A stretch of 15,250 nucleotides of DNA from Thiotrichaceae bacterium UBA7359 (GTDB lineage Bacteria > Pseudomonadota > Gammaproteobacteria > Eutrophobiales > Eutrophobiaceae): NCBI GenBank assembly GCA_905182825.1, contig CAJJDJ010000024.1, forward strand, positions 1 through 15,250. Reading direction: 5' to 3'. The stretch's first letter is position 1; every line of letters starts with the position of its first letter. A program made the translations under genes and the position numbers. Below the pieces are notes generated by a model. That model searched no databases. It had not been told where the DNA came from and saw only the letters and a list, made by a program, of their open reading frames with translations. Below, piece after piece: positions 7,643-15,250 of the stretch.

Positions 7643-9634
7643 TCACGTCTTTGAATCTAAGGCATCGCTTATCAGTTTCTTTTGTTTTTCTTTGTCGCCA
7701 ACAGGGTTAAATCGATAAGCATAGTGTAGCCTAATTAAATCGTAATATTTCTTTGTCCTTGAATCCGGGAAAACTCGTTTTATCCACGCCATCAATGTTT
7801 CTCCCGATTGTCTACTGTCTGCCTCTTGCTCAATTTTTTTAATAAGGGGATAGAGTGGAGAGTCTGTTCCAAAGCGATCAAATGTTAAATGAATAGTGTC
7901 GAGATTATTATTCTGTTCGACACGCTGTTTAGTGTAAAAACGCCAAGCGAGATATGCGGCTAATGGAATTAATAGCCATAACATCCTGTTTGTGGATTGT
8001 TCTTTTTTAGAATCTATATCGCTACCAGTCGTTTTGTAGCGCAACCATGAGAAAAGATCCATTAGTGGTTCTAACAATGTTCGATCTTCTGCTTCCATAG
8101 GTGCCCATACTGACGGTGTCGTATCCATATTGTGCCATGCGCCATCGACGTAATATTTTAGCCATGCATGGGCATGTCTCGCACGGACAATGTACGTGCC
8201 TTGCCAGTCACTATATTCTTGTACTGAGTATCCTATTGTATAGCGCGTTGGTATACCTGCCTCGCGTAACAACAAGGCGGTTGCCGTAGCGAAATATTCA
8301 CAGTGACCTTTTTTATCTTGGAAGAGGAACTTTGTCAGGTATTGCCATTTCGTATAACGTTGGTTTTGGCTGATTGAATAATAAAAATTATCTTTGAAAT
8401 AGAGTTGCACTATATTGATAATTTCCGTTGGTGTTTTTGAATAGAGATTTAATCTTGCTGCAACCTGTTCAAAGTCAGTTTTATAGTTAAGGGATATATT
8501 AAGATCTTCAGGTGTAGGGGGAGCTTCAACAAAATCATGATCTGAAAGTCCAAGGCGATAATTGATCCAGCCTTCGCGAGCTTCAATCCGCGTTGATCCA
8601 TACACGCTAGTTTCGACCTGAATTAAATCCTTGCCTGACAGTGTATTGATATTGTCAGGTACGGGGATAATGGCAGCTTGGTCCTGAAGATAAATCGCCA
8701 CATCCATTGTCTCTTTGTCGAATTTATTTATATTCAGTCGCCACTGATTTTTACCCGGTGATTTACTGATTATATCAAAATCAACTTTTGGGTTATGCCA
8801 AGTGCCATATTCATATTTACTGTATGAGGTCTCACGAAAATACAGGGGGGTTAGTAATTTTTTATCCACTTTAACTCGGAACATAATACGGTCTGATAGC
8901 TTTAGCCGGGCTAATGAGCCAATGGATGTCGAAGTGCGTTCCGAGTCTGTGCTTTTCCACCCATATTGTTCAAATAACTCGAGGAAGAATGACTCGGAAT
9001 GATTTTGTAATTGTTGTAGTCCATTCTGTGCTAAATAAGCAAAGAAACACGCGAAAACAAGGGAGCAAAACCAGCTTGCTTTGGAAAAGTGTTTGGTTCT
9101 TTGAGTTAATAACAACCACGCGATAACTAGCGCACAAGCTATAAAAAAATAATCGCTATATTTGTTGCCTGAACTTGCGGATATTAAACAGATAAAAACA
9201 AAGGGCATGCCAATATTCGTTGAGTAAAGAATGTCGGGGCTAGCATTTTTTCCCAGACGACGAATACTAATAAATAGCGCTGAGGTTTTAATGCCATTAT
9301 GAACACCATAGTTTTGTACTAGCATGAGTAGTAGTAAAACAAAGGGTAGTAGTTCAAGAATTTTGTAGATACCCTGGAATGAATAATTCACAAAAACATA
9401 GACAGTAATAATAAAAAATATAACGCCACTTAGGTCTGCAAGTTGGTTAACGTCCTTATCAGTAAAATCAATTCGCCATTTTATTAATAATGGCAATTCA
9501 AGTAATAGACCTATGATGATGGCATAGAGCATGTATTGTGTTTGCCAACCCCAGACCAGCAAGCTAGCTAAGATTAGTCCAGTCGGCGCAGGATTTAATT
9601 TAGTACTGACCGTGTTATTGCTTACGTTTACCAA
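7643..9634 (-). CDS. tgpA: TgpA-type membrane transglutaminase-like protein
   Basis: A 663-residue inner-membrane protein of the TgpA family (N-terminal DUF3488-type membrane region, transglutaminase-like core, C-terminal DUF4129-type tail). About six hydrophobic segments fill residues 18-205. A periplasmic region follows, containing the transglutaminase core at about 400-510. One more membrane span lies at about 551-565, then a cytosolic tail. The catalytic triad is visible: Cys445 in KKGHCEYF, His489 in RARHAHAW and Asp504 in NMDTTP. The P. aeruginosa relative is reported as essential with transglutaminase activity; the natural substrate is unclear. The likely start is TTG at 9634, overlapping the DUF58 stop by seven bases. 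An in-frame TGA lies three codons upstream, so the start cannot be much earlier, and AGGAA sits about ten bases ahead. The TTG and overlap suggest coupling to the DUF58 gene. It is the last gene of the moxR run. Confidence 0.92.
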   Translation of the reverse strand: MVNVSNNTVSTKLNPAPTGLILASLLVWGWQTQYMLYAIIIGLLLELPLLIKWRIDFTDKDVNQLADLSGVIFFIITVYVFVNYSFQGIYKILELLPFVLLLLMLVQNYGVHNGIKTSALFISIRRLGKNASPDILYSTNIGMPFVFICLISASSGNKYSDYFFIACALVIAWLLLTQRTKHFSKASWFCSLVFACFFAYLAQNGLQQLQNHSESFFLELFEQYGWKSTDSERTSTSIGSLARLKLSDRIMFRVKVDKKLLTPLYFRETSYSKYEYGTWHNPKVDFDIISKSPGKNQWRLNINKFDKETMDVAIYLQDQAAIIPVPDNINTLSGKDLIQVETSVYGSTRIEAREGWINYRLGLSDHDFVEAPPTPEDLNISLNYKTDFEQVAARLNLYSKTPTEIINIVQLYFKDNFYYSISQNQRYTKWQYLTKFLFQDKKGHCEYFATATALLLREAGIPTRYTIGYSVQEYSDWQGTYIVRARHAHAWLKYYVDGAWHNMDTTPSVWAPMEAEDRTLLEPLMDLFSWLRYKTTGSDIDSKKEQSTNRMLWLLIPLAAYLAWRFYTKQRVEQNNNLDTIHLTFDRFGTDSPLYPLIKKIEQEADSRQSGETLMAWIKRVFPDSRTKKYYDLIRLHYAYRFNPVGDKEKQKKLISDALDSKT

Positions 9635-10971
9635 AGCGCATCAAGTTCCTGTTGTAAGTTGACATGATGAATTACATGAACATCATTTTCTTGTATTGCT
9701 TTAGCGCTATCCGTGCTTGTTAAATCGCGTAGCAATAAAAATTTAGTAGGTATGTTTAATATGGATAGCGCTTTGATTAATTTTAGTCGAGATTCATCCA
9801 GATCCAATAGTATGCAAATGAAGGCGCTACATTCACGGCTGCATTGTTGAATCATCATTTCAACTTGGTCGATGTTGGATTTATAGACAGGTTCTACGCA
9901 GGCAAGCACCTCCAGAATGTTTTCGTCACCGGCAAGTCCTCGACCTGATGTGAAACGATAGGTGTTGTTGCCAACAAATATCAAATCAAGCAAGGCATCT
10001 TGTTCTTTTTGTGCGGTCATAAATGATGCTGCAATAGACACAGCATCTTCGAATATAAATTCGGGTTCATTATTCAGAAAGGTATCGAGTATCAAACCAT
10101 ATCGCGTGAAGTATTCATCCTGATACTCTTTAACAATCGGTTTGTTTAATTTTGCAAAACTGCGCCAATGTATCGATCGTATAGGATCTCCGGGGTGATA
10201 ATCACGTAAGGATATGAATTCTTGTGAATCACCGACAGTCGATGCGTTATTAACGCCACCATGTTGATAGGTGCGTTTGTTTTGTAGATTCAATCGGGGC
10301 GTTTTATAAAGTCTTGGTAATATTAGTAGACTGTCTTTGTTATTAAGTATCTTTTGTGCCTGGAATAATCCTAATGGTTCGGCCTGGGCTAATCTCGTTT
10401 TATCAAAATACAAATAGCCTCTACGCAGAGGCGTTAATTGTATTGTTGTTTCGAGTTCGCTTTGTTCAGCAATATAGTCAACAGCAATCGGCTTGATTGA
10501 ACCACCACGTAATTTTTGCATAACGTTAACAAGACGTGGGTAACCGATGAAACGATCAATGCGATTACTCTTTTTATCTAGCGGATATTTTGTTTTTGAA
10601 AAGTGGTCTAGGCTGGGGAATTGATTTTTCAATTCATCGATAAGGACAAGGCCTCTTTTCGAAGTTTTATTTTCATTGCGGATGACACAGGAATAATTTA
10701 GTGGGATGCCGACGCTGCCATATTGCGGTAATTTTCTAGTGATAGAAAATCTACCACGAAAGAATAAAGAAAAAAACATAGCGGTAATCAGTAACAACGA
10801 TGTGATTGAAAATATCTGAAAAGAAAGCGTGTTACGTGTGTCAAAGCCAAAGACGCCGGCAAAGGGTGTGATTAAGAGTATCAGTGTCCCGGTCGAAGTG
10901 AAGCGTTGACGCATCCATTGACTAAAGCGGTAAACCAGCTTGAAGTTAGCAAACACGAGTTTACGCAACAT
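9628..10971 (-). CDS. DUF58 domain protein, membrane-anchored
   Basis: A 447-residue protein. Two hydrophobic segments lie near the N-terminus (about 28-45 and 51-71), followed by a largely soluble region. The DUF58 signature is clear at 250-274: FISLRDYHPGDPIRSIHWR followed by SFAK. The next stretch, with LILDT (about 293-297), resembles the start of a von Willebrand A-like fold, as is usual for this family. DUF58 proteins have no proven biochemical activity but are almost always encoded beside a MoxR AAA+ ATPase and are thought to be its partner or substrate. The gene starts 22 bases after the moxR stop, and its own stop overlaps the start of tgpA. No good Shine-Dalgarno sequence precedes the ATG, so translation may depend on moxR. 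Confidence 0.9.
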   Translation of the reverse strand: MLRKLVFANFKLVYRFSQWMRQRFTSTGTLILLITPFAGVFGFDTRNTLSFQIFSITSLLLITAMFFSLFFRGRFSITRKLPQYGSVGIPLNYSCVIRNENKTSKRGLVLIDELKNQFPSLDHFSKTKYPLDKKSNRIDRFIGYPRLVNVMQKLRGGSIKPIAVDYIAEQSELETTIQLTPLRRGYLYFDKTRLAQAEPLGLFQAQKILNNKDSLLILPRLYKTPRLNLQNKRTYQHGGVNNASTVGDSQEFISLRDYHPGDPIRSIHWRSFAKLNKPIVKEYQDEYFTRYGLILDTFLNNEPEFIFEDAVSIAASFMTAQKEQDALLDLIFVGNNTYRFTSGRGLAGDENILEVLACVEPVYKSNIDQVEMMIQQCSRECSAFICILLDLDESRLKLIKALSILNIPTKFLLLRDLTSTDSAKAIQENDVHVIHHVNLQQELDALW

Positions 10972-10993
10972 AATTAATGACTATGTTGTTTGC

Positions 10994-11926
10994 CTAGATA
11001 GGTGCAGGCGTTTTCGATAAAATGTCATCAATGATTTGATCGCTGCTGTTACCAGAGAAACGACTTTGGGAGTTCATCATAATGCGATGTGAAATCACGG
11101 GTATGGCAATTTCCTGTACATGGTCAGGGCTAACGTAATCCATGCCATCAAATAAAGCCAGAGCTTGTGCTGCTTTCATCATAGATAAGGATGCACGTGG
11201 GCTAGCACCATTTAATATTCCCTCTGTCTTGCGCGTAGCTCTTATAAGCTTGACCATATAATGTTTAACCTCATCACTAACATTAATATTCGTGACCTTA
11301 TTTTTTAAATTAATCACATCTTCTTTATTGATGCAGGGCTCAAGTAATTCGATTGGGTGATGACTTTTTTGCTTGTCAAGGATAGCGACTTCTTCATCTT
11401 CAGTAACATAACCAAGATTAAAGCGCATGGCAAAGCGGTCCATTTGTGCCTCAGGTAAAGGGTAGGTACCGTGGTATTCCACCGGGTTTTGCGTAGCAAT
11501 CACGAAAAACAAATCGTCTAATTGGTAATTGTTTCGTTCAATACTCACTTGACGCTCACCCATAGCTTCTAATAGTGCAGATTGTGTGCGTGGTGAGGCG
11601 CGATTGATTTCATCAGCTAGCACTATATTGCTGAAGATAGGGCCGGGATGGAATTCAAAATCCTGGTCGCGTTGATTGAAAATAGAGACTCCGAGGATGT
11701 CGGTGGGCAATAGATCCGGTGTAAATTGAATTCGTTGAAACTCGACATCGATTGACTTTGCCAATGCCTTAGCCAGTGTTGTTTTGCCTGTGCCGGGTAC
11801 GTCTTCTAGTAAAACATGGCCGTCGCTGAAAAATGCAGCTAGCAATTTTCGTATTGCTGCTGATTGCCCTTGAATTACTTTTCCAATATTGGCAGAGAGT
11901 TTTTGATATATTTCAATGTCTGACAT
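10994..11926 (-). CDS. MoxR-family AAA+ ATPase
   Basis: A 310-residue cytoplasmic MoxR-type AAA+ ATPase, thought to act as a chaperone-like remodelling factor for the proteins encoded beside it. Walker A is EDVPGTGKTT (41-50), Walker B is IVLADEINRA (101-110), sensor 1 is ATQNP (144-148) with Asn147, the arginine-finger region holds MDRFAMR (162-168), and sensor 2 is GASPRAS (240-246) with Arg244. The length is standard for MoxR. The frame is open up to an ATG at 12031, but the extra 35 residues are unlike any MoxR N-terminus and would overlap the divergent nitroreductase start, so the ATG at 11926 (MSDIEIYQKL) is preferred. It heads the moxR–DUF58–tgpA run. Confidence 0.93.
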   Translation of the reverse strand: MSDIEIYQKLSANIGKVIQGQSAAIRKLLAAFFSDGHVLLEDVPGTGKTTLAKALAKSIDVEFQRIQFTPDLLPTDILGVSIFNQRDQDFEFHPGPIFSNIVLADEINRASPRTQSALLEAMGERQVSIERNNYQLDDLFFVIATQNPVEYHGTYPLPEAQMDRFAMRFNLGYVTEDEEVAILDKQKSHHPIELLEPCINKEDVINLKNKVTNINVSDEVKHYMVKLIRATRKTEGILNGASPRASLSMMKAAQALALFDGMDYVSPDHVQEIAIPVISHRIMMNSQSRFSGNSSDQIIDDILSKTPAPI

Positions 11927-11992
11927 GATACTTCTATAGTGTCTATTCGGATTTGATAATGGAAGACTACCAAAACGGGAGTTGTATAACAC
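11927..11992. promoter_or_regulatory. Divergent intergenic region between moxR and the nitroreductase gene
   Basis: These 66 bases separate two divergent starts, so promoters for both directions should lie here or within the gene starts. On the plus strand GATAAT (11955-11960) matches the -10 consensus at five of six positions, with no convincing -35. On the minus strand TATAGA close to the moxR start is a weak -10-like site. No clear operator palindrome is seen. The positional argument is sound; the exact sites are not. Confidence 0.4.
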
Positions 11993-12604
11993 ATGTTTAA
12001 TAAAGAAATTGAGACAAAAGTAACAATTCATGAACTCATTGCAGCGCGATGGAGCGGGCGTGTCTATGATTCCAGAAAGTTACTATCACGCGAACAAATT
12101 ATGGCATTAGTTGAAGCCGCACGGTGGGCGCCATCCTGTTTTGGTGATCAACCCTGGCGTTTTATTGTCTTTGACAAGGCGACCAATGAAGCAGCTTGGG
12201 AAAAAGCATTGACGTGTTTGGCAGAGGGGAACCAAAGTTGGGCAAAAGATGCTCCTTTATTATTGTTGGCCTGTGCAGACTCCGTATTATCTCAAAATGG
12301 GAAGCCGAATCGCTGGGGACAATATGATACCGGTGCAGCATCAGAGAACTTGAGTCTTCAGGCCACAGCATTAGGCTTAATGGTGCACCAAATGGGTGGT
12401 TTTGATGCCGAAAAGACAAAAACAGAATTTTCTATCCCCGAACAATTTACGCCAATGGCTATGATGACAGTCGGTTATCAATTAGCCGAAGAGGTAATTC
12501 CCGAGGACCTCAAAGAACGTGAATACAATGCTCGTGCTCGTAATACGCTTGATGAGAATTTCTATGAAGGTTGTTGGGGAGAACCCATAACTGAAGTCCT
12601 ATAA
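11993..12604 (+). CDS. Nitroreductase-family FMN oxidoreductase
   Basis: A 203-residue cytoplasmic flavoprotein of the nitroreductase family, which uses FMN and NAD(P)H to reduce nitro groups, quinones or related substrates, normally as a dimer. Visible signatures: the FMN-phosphate-binding segment ARWSGRVYD (18-26); EAARWAPSCFGDQPWRFIV (41-59), where family members have APS..N.QPW and this one has Gly-Asp before QPW; the dimer and flavin region DTGAASENLSLQATALGL (112-129); and the second FMN loop HQMGGFD (132-138). The length is typical. GGGAG (11977-11981) lies 11 bases before the ATG. It is divergent from moxR and followed after 49 bases by the MATE gene. The natural substrate cannot be told. 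Confidence 0.9.
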   Translation: MFNKEIETKVTIHELIAARWSGRVYDSRKLLSREQIMALVEAARWAPSCFGDQPWRFIVFDKATNEAAWEKALTCLAEGNQSWAKDAPLLLLACADSVLSQNGKPNRWGQYDTGAASENLSLQATALGLMVHQMGGFDAEKTKTEFSIPEQFTPMAMMTVGYQLAEEVIPEDLKEREYNARARNTLDENFYEGCWGEPITEVL

Positions 12605-12653
12605 GTAGTATTAAGTCATCCTGTTGTTTACCTAAATCTCAATATCACAACTC

Positions 12654-13982
12654 ATGATCAAAAATAATCAGCATCGCGCCTTCTGGCTACTCGCTGGGCC
12701 GATGATAATTGGTAATGTCAGTATGGCCTTATTAGGACTGGTCGATACGGCAGTTATTGGACATTTGGAGAGTGCTGTTTATTTAGGTGGCGTCGCAGTT
12801 GGTTCGGTCATCTTTGACTTTCTTTATTGGGGAATGGGTTTCTTACGCATGGGCACGACAGGTGTCGTCGCTCAAGCGCATGGAAAACAAGACGCCAGAG
12901 AAATCAGAACTCTGTTAATCCAATCCATTCTTGTTGGCCTGGCTATAGCAATTTTTTTTCTACTCTTTCAAAATCCCATCATCAATTTTGGTTTAACCCT
13001 GCTCGAAGGTAGTACCAATGTAAAACACTATGCGGAAGTCTATTGTCGATGGATGATCTGGGGCGCACCGGCATTGATGATCCTGTTTTCAGTTAACGGT
13101 TGGTTGTTGGGCATGCAAAATGCGATGGCTAGCTTAAGGCTCGGCATAACAGTTAATGTGATTAATATTGTTCTGGATATCGTGTTTGTGGTTTATATGG
13201 ATATGGATGTACGCGGTGTTGCCTTAGCAACGGTTATTGCACAGTACTGTGGCGTCCTTTATGCTTTTTTTATAGTGAGAAAACAGTTAGCAGATGACGG
13301 AGGTAGTTGGTCGCTTGCAGAAATTTTGCATCTTGAAAAATTGAAAATATTCATGCGTTTAAATAATGATATTTTTATCCGGACAATATGTTTGGTCCTC
13401 GTCTTTGCCTTTTTTACACGAGAAGGTGCCAAGTTCGGTGATCTGACGCTTGCGGCAAATTCTATTTTGATGAAGTTTTATCTATTAATGGCATTAGCGC
13501 TAGATGGTTTTAATCATGCTGCTGAAGCATTAGTCGGTAAAGCCATCGGTGCTAAAAGCAAAGATCTTTTTAATAAAGCCGTATCACTGGCTTTAAAATG
13601 GTCGTTAGCATTTGGTCTCACATTTACATTGTTTTATTGGCTTGCTGGCGAACCGATGATTAATTTATTAACGGACATACATTCAGTTCGAGAGTTGGCA
13701 TTAATCTACTTGCCATGGATGATGGTCTTACCATTAGTTTCTGTTTGGTGTTTCTTACTTGATGGTATCTTCATAGGTGCAACTCGCGGACCGGAGATGC
13801 GTAATGCCATGTTGATCTGTACCTTCGTCTTCTATTTGCCGATTTGGTATGTCTTCCAATTTATGGATAACCATGGCCTGTGGTTGGCATTCACAATATT
13901 TATCGCAATGCGCGGTGTGGTTTTGGGGATTTATTATTTTAGGATTGAGAAGCAAGATAACTTTATAAAGGTAAAAGTATAA
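12654..13982 (+). CDS. MATE-family efflux transporter, DinF-like
   Basis: A 442-residue inner-membrane transporter with about 12 hydrophobic segments, normal for MATE proteins, which export drugs and other cationic compounds using H+ or Na+ gradients. The first MATE half begins with LAGPMIIGNVSMALLGLVDT (residues 13-32) followed by AVIGHL, and GFLRMGTTGVVAQAHG (62-77) is characteristic of the DinF branch. The second half repeats the pattern around ANSILMKFYLLMALALDGF, a segment typical of DinF proteins. No good Shine-Dalgarno sequence precedes the ATG. It follows the nitroreductase by 49 bases, so the two may share a transcript. Its stop lies three bases from the end of the convergent exported-protein pseudogene, leaving no room for a private terminator. 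The exported substrate is unknown. Confidence 0.93.
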   Translation: MIKNNQHRAFWLLAGPMIIGNVSMALLGLVDTAVIGHLESAVYLGGVAVGSVIFDFLYWGMGFLRMGTTGVVAQAHGKQDAREIRTLLIQSILVGLAIAIFFLLFQNPIINFGLTLLEGSTNVKHYAEVYCRWMIWGAPALMILFSVNGWLLGMQNAMASLRLGITVNVINIVLDIVFVVYMDMDVRGVALATVIAQYCGVLYAFFIVRKQLADDGGSWSLAEILHLEKLKIFMRLNNDIFIRTICLVLVFAFFTREGAKFGDLTLAANSILMKFYLLMALALDGFNHAAEALVGKAIGAKSKDLFNKAVSLALKWSLAFGLTFTLFYWLAGEPMINLLTDIHSVRELALIYLPWMMVLPLVSVWCFLLDGIFIGATRGPEMRNAMLICTFVFYLPIWYVFQFMDNHGLWLAFTIFIAMRGVVLGIYYFRIEKQDNFIKVKV

Positions 13983-13985
13983 GCT

Positions 13986-14609
13986 TTAAATAGTTTTAAT
14001 ATCTTCTAATAAAATAACTTCGCAAGAATCACCGCCAGTATCTTCGCGAGTCATTGAGCTGGTCCAGGTCCAACCATTGTCGCCATCGATATGTACAAGA
14101 TACCCTATCAATTTTACGGTATCACCAGACTGTATCGATTTCAGTTTTTCTTCAACCGCACTATTGCCTGGGATGAAATGCATATTGGCACTGTTTGTTT
14201 CAATATCTCTTCTTGGTATAGGAAAGTTATCTGTACGCCAGTGATACCAGCGGTTGGATTGTGAGATTGTAAGTTTGTCTAGAGTCTCTGGGTTTGCCAT
14301 CTGCCCCCAGCCTAGTGCTAAATCAATCGGCGAAAGTGCGGATTCGCGATCAGTTAGATAACGTTCTGCACCAAGAACTCGTGCAATAAGTTGGAAGTTG
14401 GCCAGTGGTGTTATTTTGAATTCATCAAATTGAAATGATTGTTTAGTTTTATTTATGTTTTTTTGTACAGGTGATTTTTTAATAGATAAAGAAGAAGCAT
14501 ATCCAATGGGAAAGGACTCTTAGATATTTGAATCAATCGATACGGGACTACTGCTTTGCCAGTTGTAGATAAAACCAATGGCAACAATGATTAGTAATAC
14601 TTTCCACAT
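13986..14609 (-). pseudogene. Conserved exported protein of unknown function, interrupted by TAA at codon 30
   Basis: One frame runs from ATG 14609 to TAA 13986 (208 codons) and is broken only by TAA at 14522-14520 (codon 30). Codons 1-29 encode a short hydrophobic segment (MWKVLLIIVAIGFIYNW, then a Ser-rich stretch), a likely signal anchor. After the stop the frame encodes the conserved domain of a family I recall from Gammaproteobacteria but cannot assign a function: LARVL-type core (here LIARVLGAERYLTDRES), SPIDLALGWGQM, ISQSNRWYHWR, IPRRDIETNSANMHFIP, a KLIGYLV segment and SSMTREDTGGDSCEV. No ATG, GTG or TTG lies between the TAA and codon 104 (14300), so restarting would lose part of the core. 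The start has no clear Shine-Dalgarno sequence. It lies 35 bases after the GST gene on the same strand. A sequencing error or readthrough could also explain the stop. Confidence 0.75.
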
Positions 14610-14644
14610 AATTAAATAATTCTAATGATTGATTATTATAGAAG

Positions 14645-15250
14645 TTATGTATTAACAGTGATTGCAACACCAGAGCGTGGATTAACTTCCGGACCAAGGG
14701 GTGTAAACTTTCCTTCTGTTGGTTGGTTCCACGCCAAGAAATAGCCATCCTTAACAGCTTGTATATCTAATGTTCCACCGAAGGCCGGTATCTCACCAAG
14801 ACGCGTCATATAGTCCGTAATGTTTGGATAGTCTCGTATGAAGTGTTTATTTAAACGATACAGTGAATGATAAGCCGCATCGAAACGCGATATATGCGGA
14901 TAGGCATGTACATCTGCGAGTGTTAGTTCATCTCCGGCAATATAAGCACCCGTCTCACCGAGTCTTTTATCGAGCTTTGTTAAAAAGGCAAAGACCTTTT
15001 CAAAATAGGATTGGTAGGTTTGTTGATCCTTTGCGAAGCCTGCACGATAGATAGGGGTGATTAATTCATCAGCTAATTCAGTGATAAGCGCATCAATCAG
15101 TGACTGCGTATACTTTGGACAAAGTGTTGTGAGTTCGAAATGTTGCGTTGCTACCTGATCGAATTGGCGAATTATTTCTGATGATTCATTATTAACAATG
15201 GCATTAGTCTTTGTATCAAACAAGACCGGCACTGACGCGCGACCGATATA
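14645..15250 (-). CDS. Xi-class glutathione S-transferase (glutathionyl-hydroquinone reductase type), partial
   Basis: The last 201 codons of a gene that continues beyond the right edge. The frame reads through to the window end as YIGRASVPVLFD, matching the xi-class N-terminal domain just before its NNESSEIIR glutathione-site segment, so the GTG at 15232 is an internal Val and not the start. The C-terminal domain carries xi-class marks: IYRAGFAKDQQTY, YIAGDELTLADV, SRFDAAYHSLYRLNKHFIRD and YPNITDYM. Known members reduce glutathionyl-hydroquinones using glutathione, with a catalytic Cys in a CPWA motif that would lie outside this window. A proline- and glycine-containing tail (LGPEVNPRSG) ends the protein. 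The exported-protein frame follows 35 bases downstream. Confidence 0.9.
   Translation of the reverse strand, partial: YIGRASVPVLFDTKTNAIVNNESSEIIRQFDQVATQHFELTTLCPKYTQSLIDALITELADELITPIYRAGFAKDQQTYQSYFEKVFAFLTKLDKRLGETGAYIAGDELTLADVHAYPHISRFDAAYHSLYRLNKHFIRDYPNITDYMTRLGEIPAFGGTLDIQAVKDGYFLAWNQPTEGKFTPLGPEVNPRSGVAITVNT

Noticed and set aside
11927..12031. N-terminal extension of the MoxR protein from an ATG at 12031
   Set aside because: The extra residues do not look like a MoxR N-terminus and would overlap the divergent nitroreductase start; MSDIEIYQKL at 11926 fits family length.

Overview
The window is AT-rich bacterial DNA carrying a Gammaproteobacteria-type gene set. This rests on a full-length HrpA helicase of about 1290 residues with the E. 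coli-like C-terminal half, a MoxR–DUF58–TgpA transglutaminase cluster as in Pseudomonas, a DinF-type MATE transporter, a Cys-type SelW homologue and a xi-class glutathione transferase. The species cannot be told from the sequence alone. Ten genes look intact or run off the edge, and two reading frames are broken by nonsense codons. There are no tRNA or rRNA genes, insertion sequences, CRISPR arrays or phage genes.

Layout. (1) 1-899: a small SelW-like redox protein (134-421), then a 478-base AT-rich stretch with no supportable gene. (2) 900-7085, plus strand: a tight run that looks like one operon. It holds hrpA, a short Kef-like cation/proton antiporter without a nucleotide-binding domain, a membrane-anchored protein of unknown function, and a fusion of a carboxymuconolactone-decarboxylase-like (AhpD/CMD) domain to a Rieske [2Fe-2S] domain. 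(3) 7122-7601, plus strand: the decayed remains of an FMN-dependent NAD(P)H azoreductase/quinone reductase, still in one frame but with a lost start and two stop codons. (4) 11926-7643, minus strand: moxR, a DUF58 gene and tgpA, tightly spaced or overlapping. (5) 11993-13982, plus strand: a nitroreductase-family flavoprotein, divergent from moxR, then a MATE efflux transporter. (6) 15250-13986, minus strand: the C-terminal two thirds of a xi-class GST (glutathionyl-hydroquinone reductase type) and a conserved exported protein whose frame is cut by a TAA at codon 30.

How the genes may work together. moxR–DUF58–tgpA is a recurring cluster: the AAA+ ATPase and DUF58 protein are thought to act with the membrane transglutaminase-like protein in the cell envelope. 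Many of the other genes concern thiol, quinone or electrophile chemistry (SelW-like, Rieske fusion, azoreductase relic, nitroreductase, xi-GST), and two are membrane transporters. That theme is an inference from gene content; no shared regulation is visible. The least described parts are the four-gene hrpA run with its CMD–Rieske fusion and unknown membrane protein, and the two frames interrupted by nonsense codons with no frameshift.
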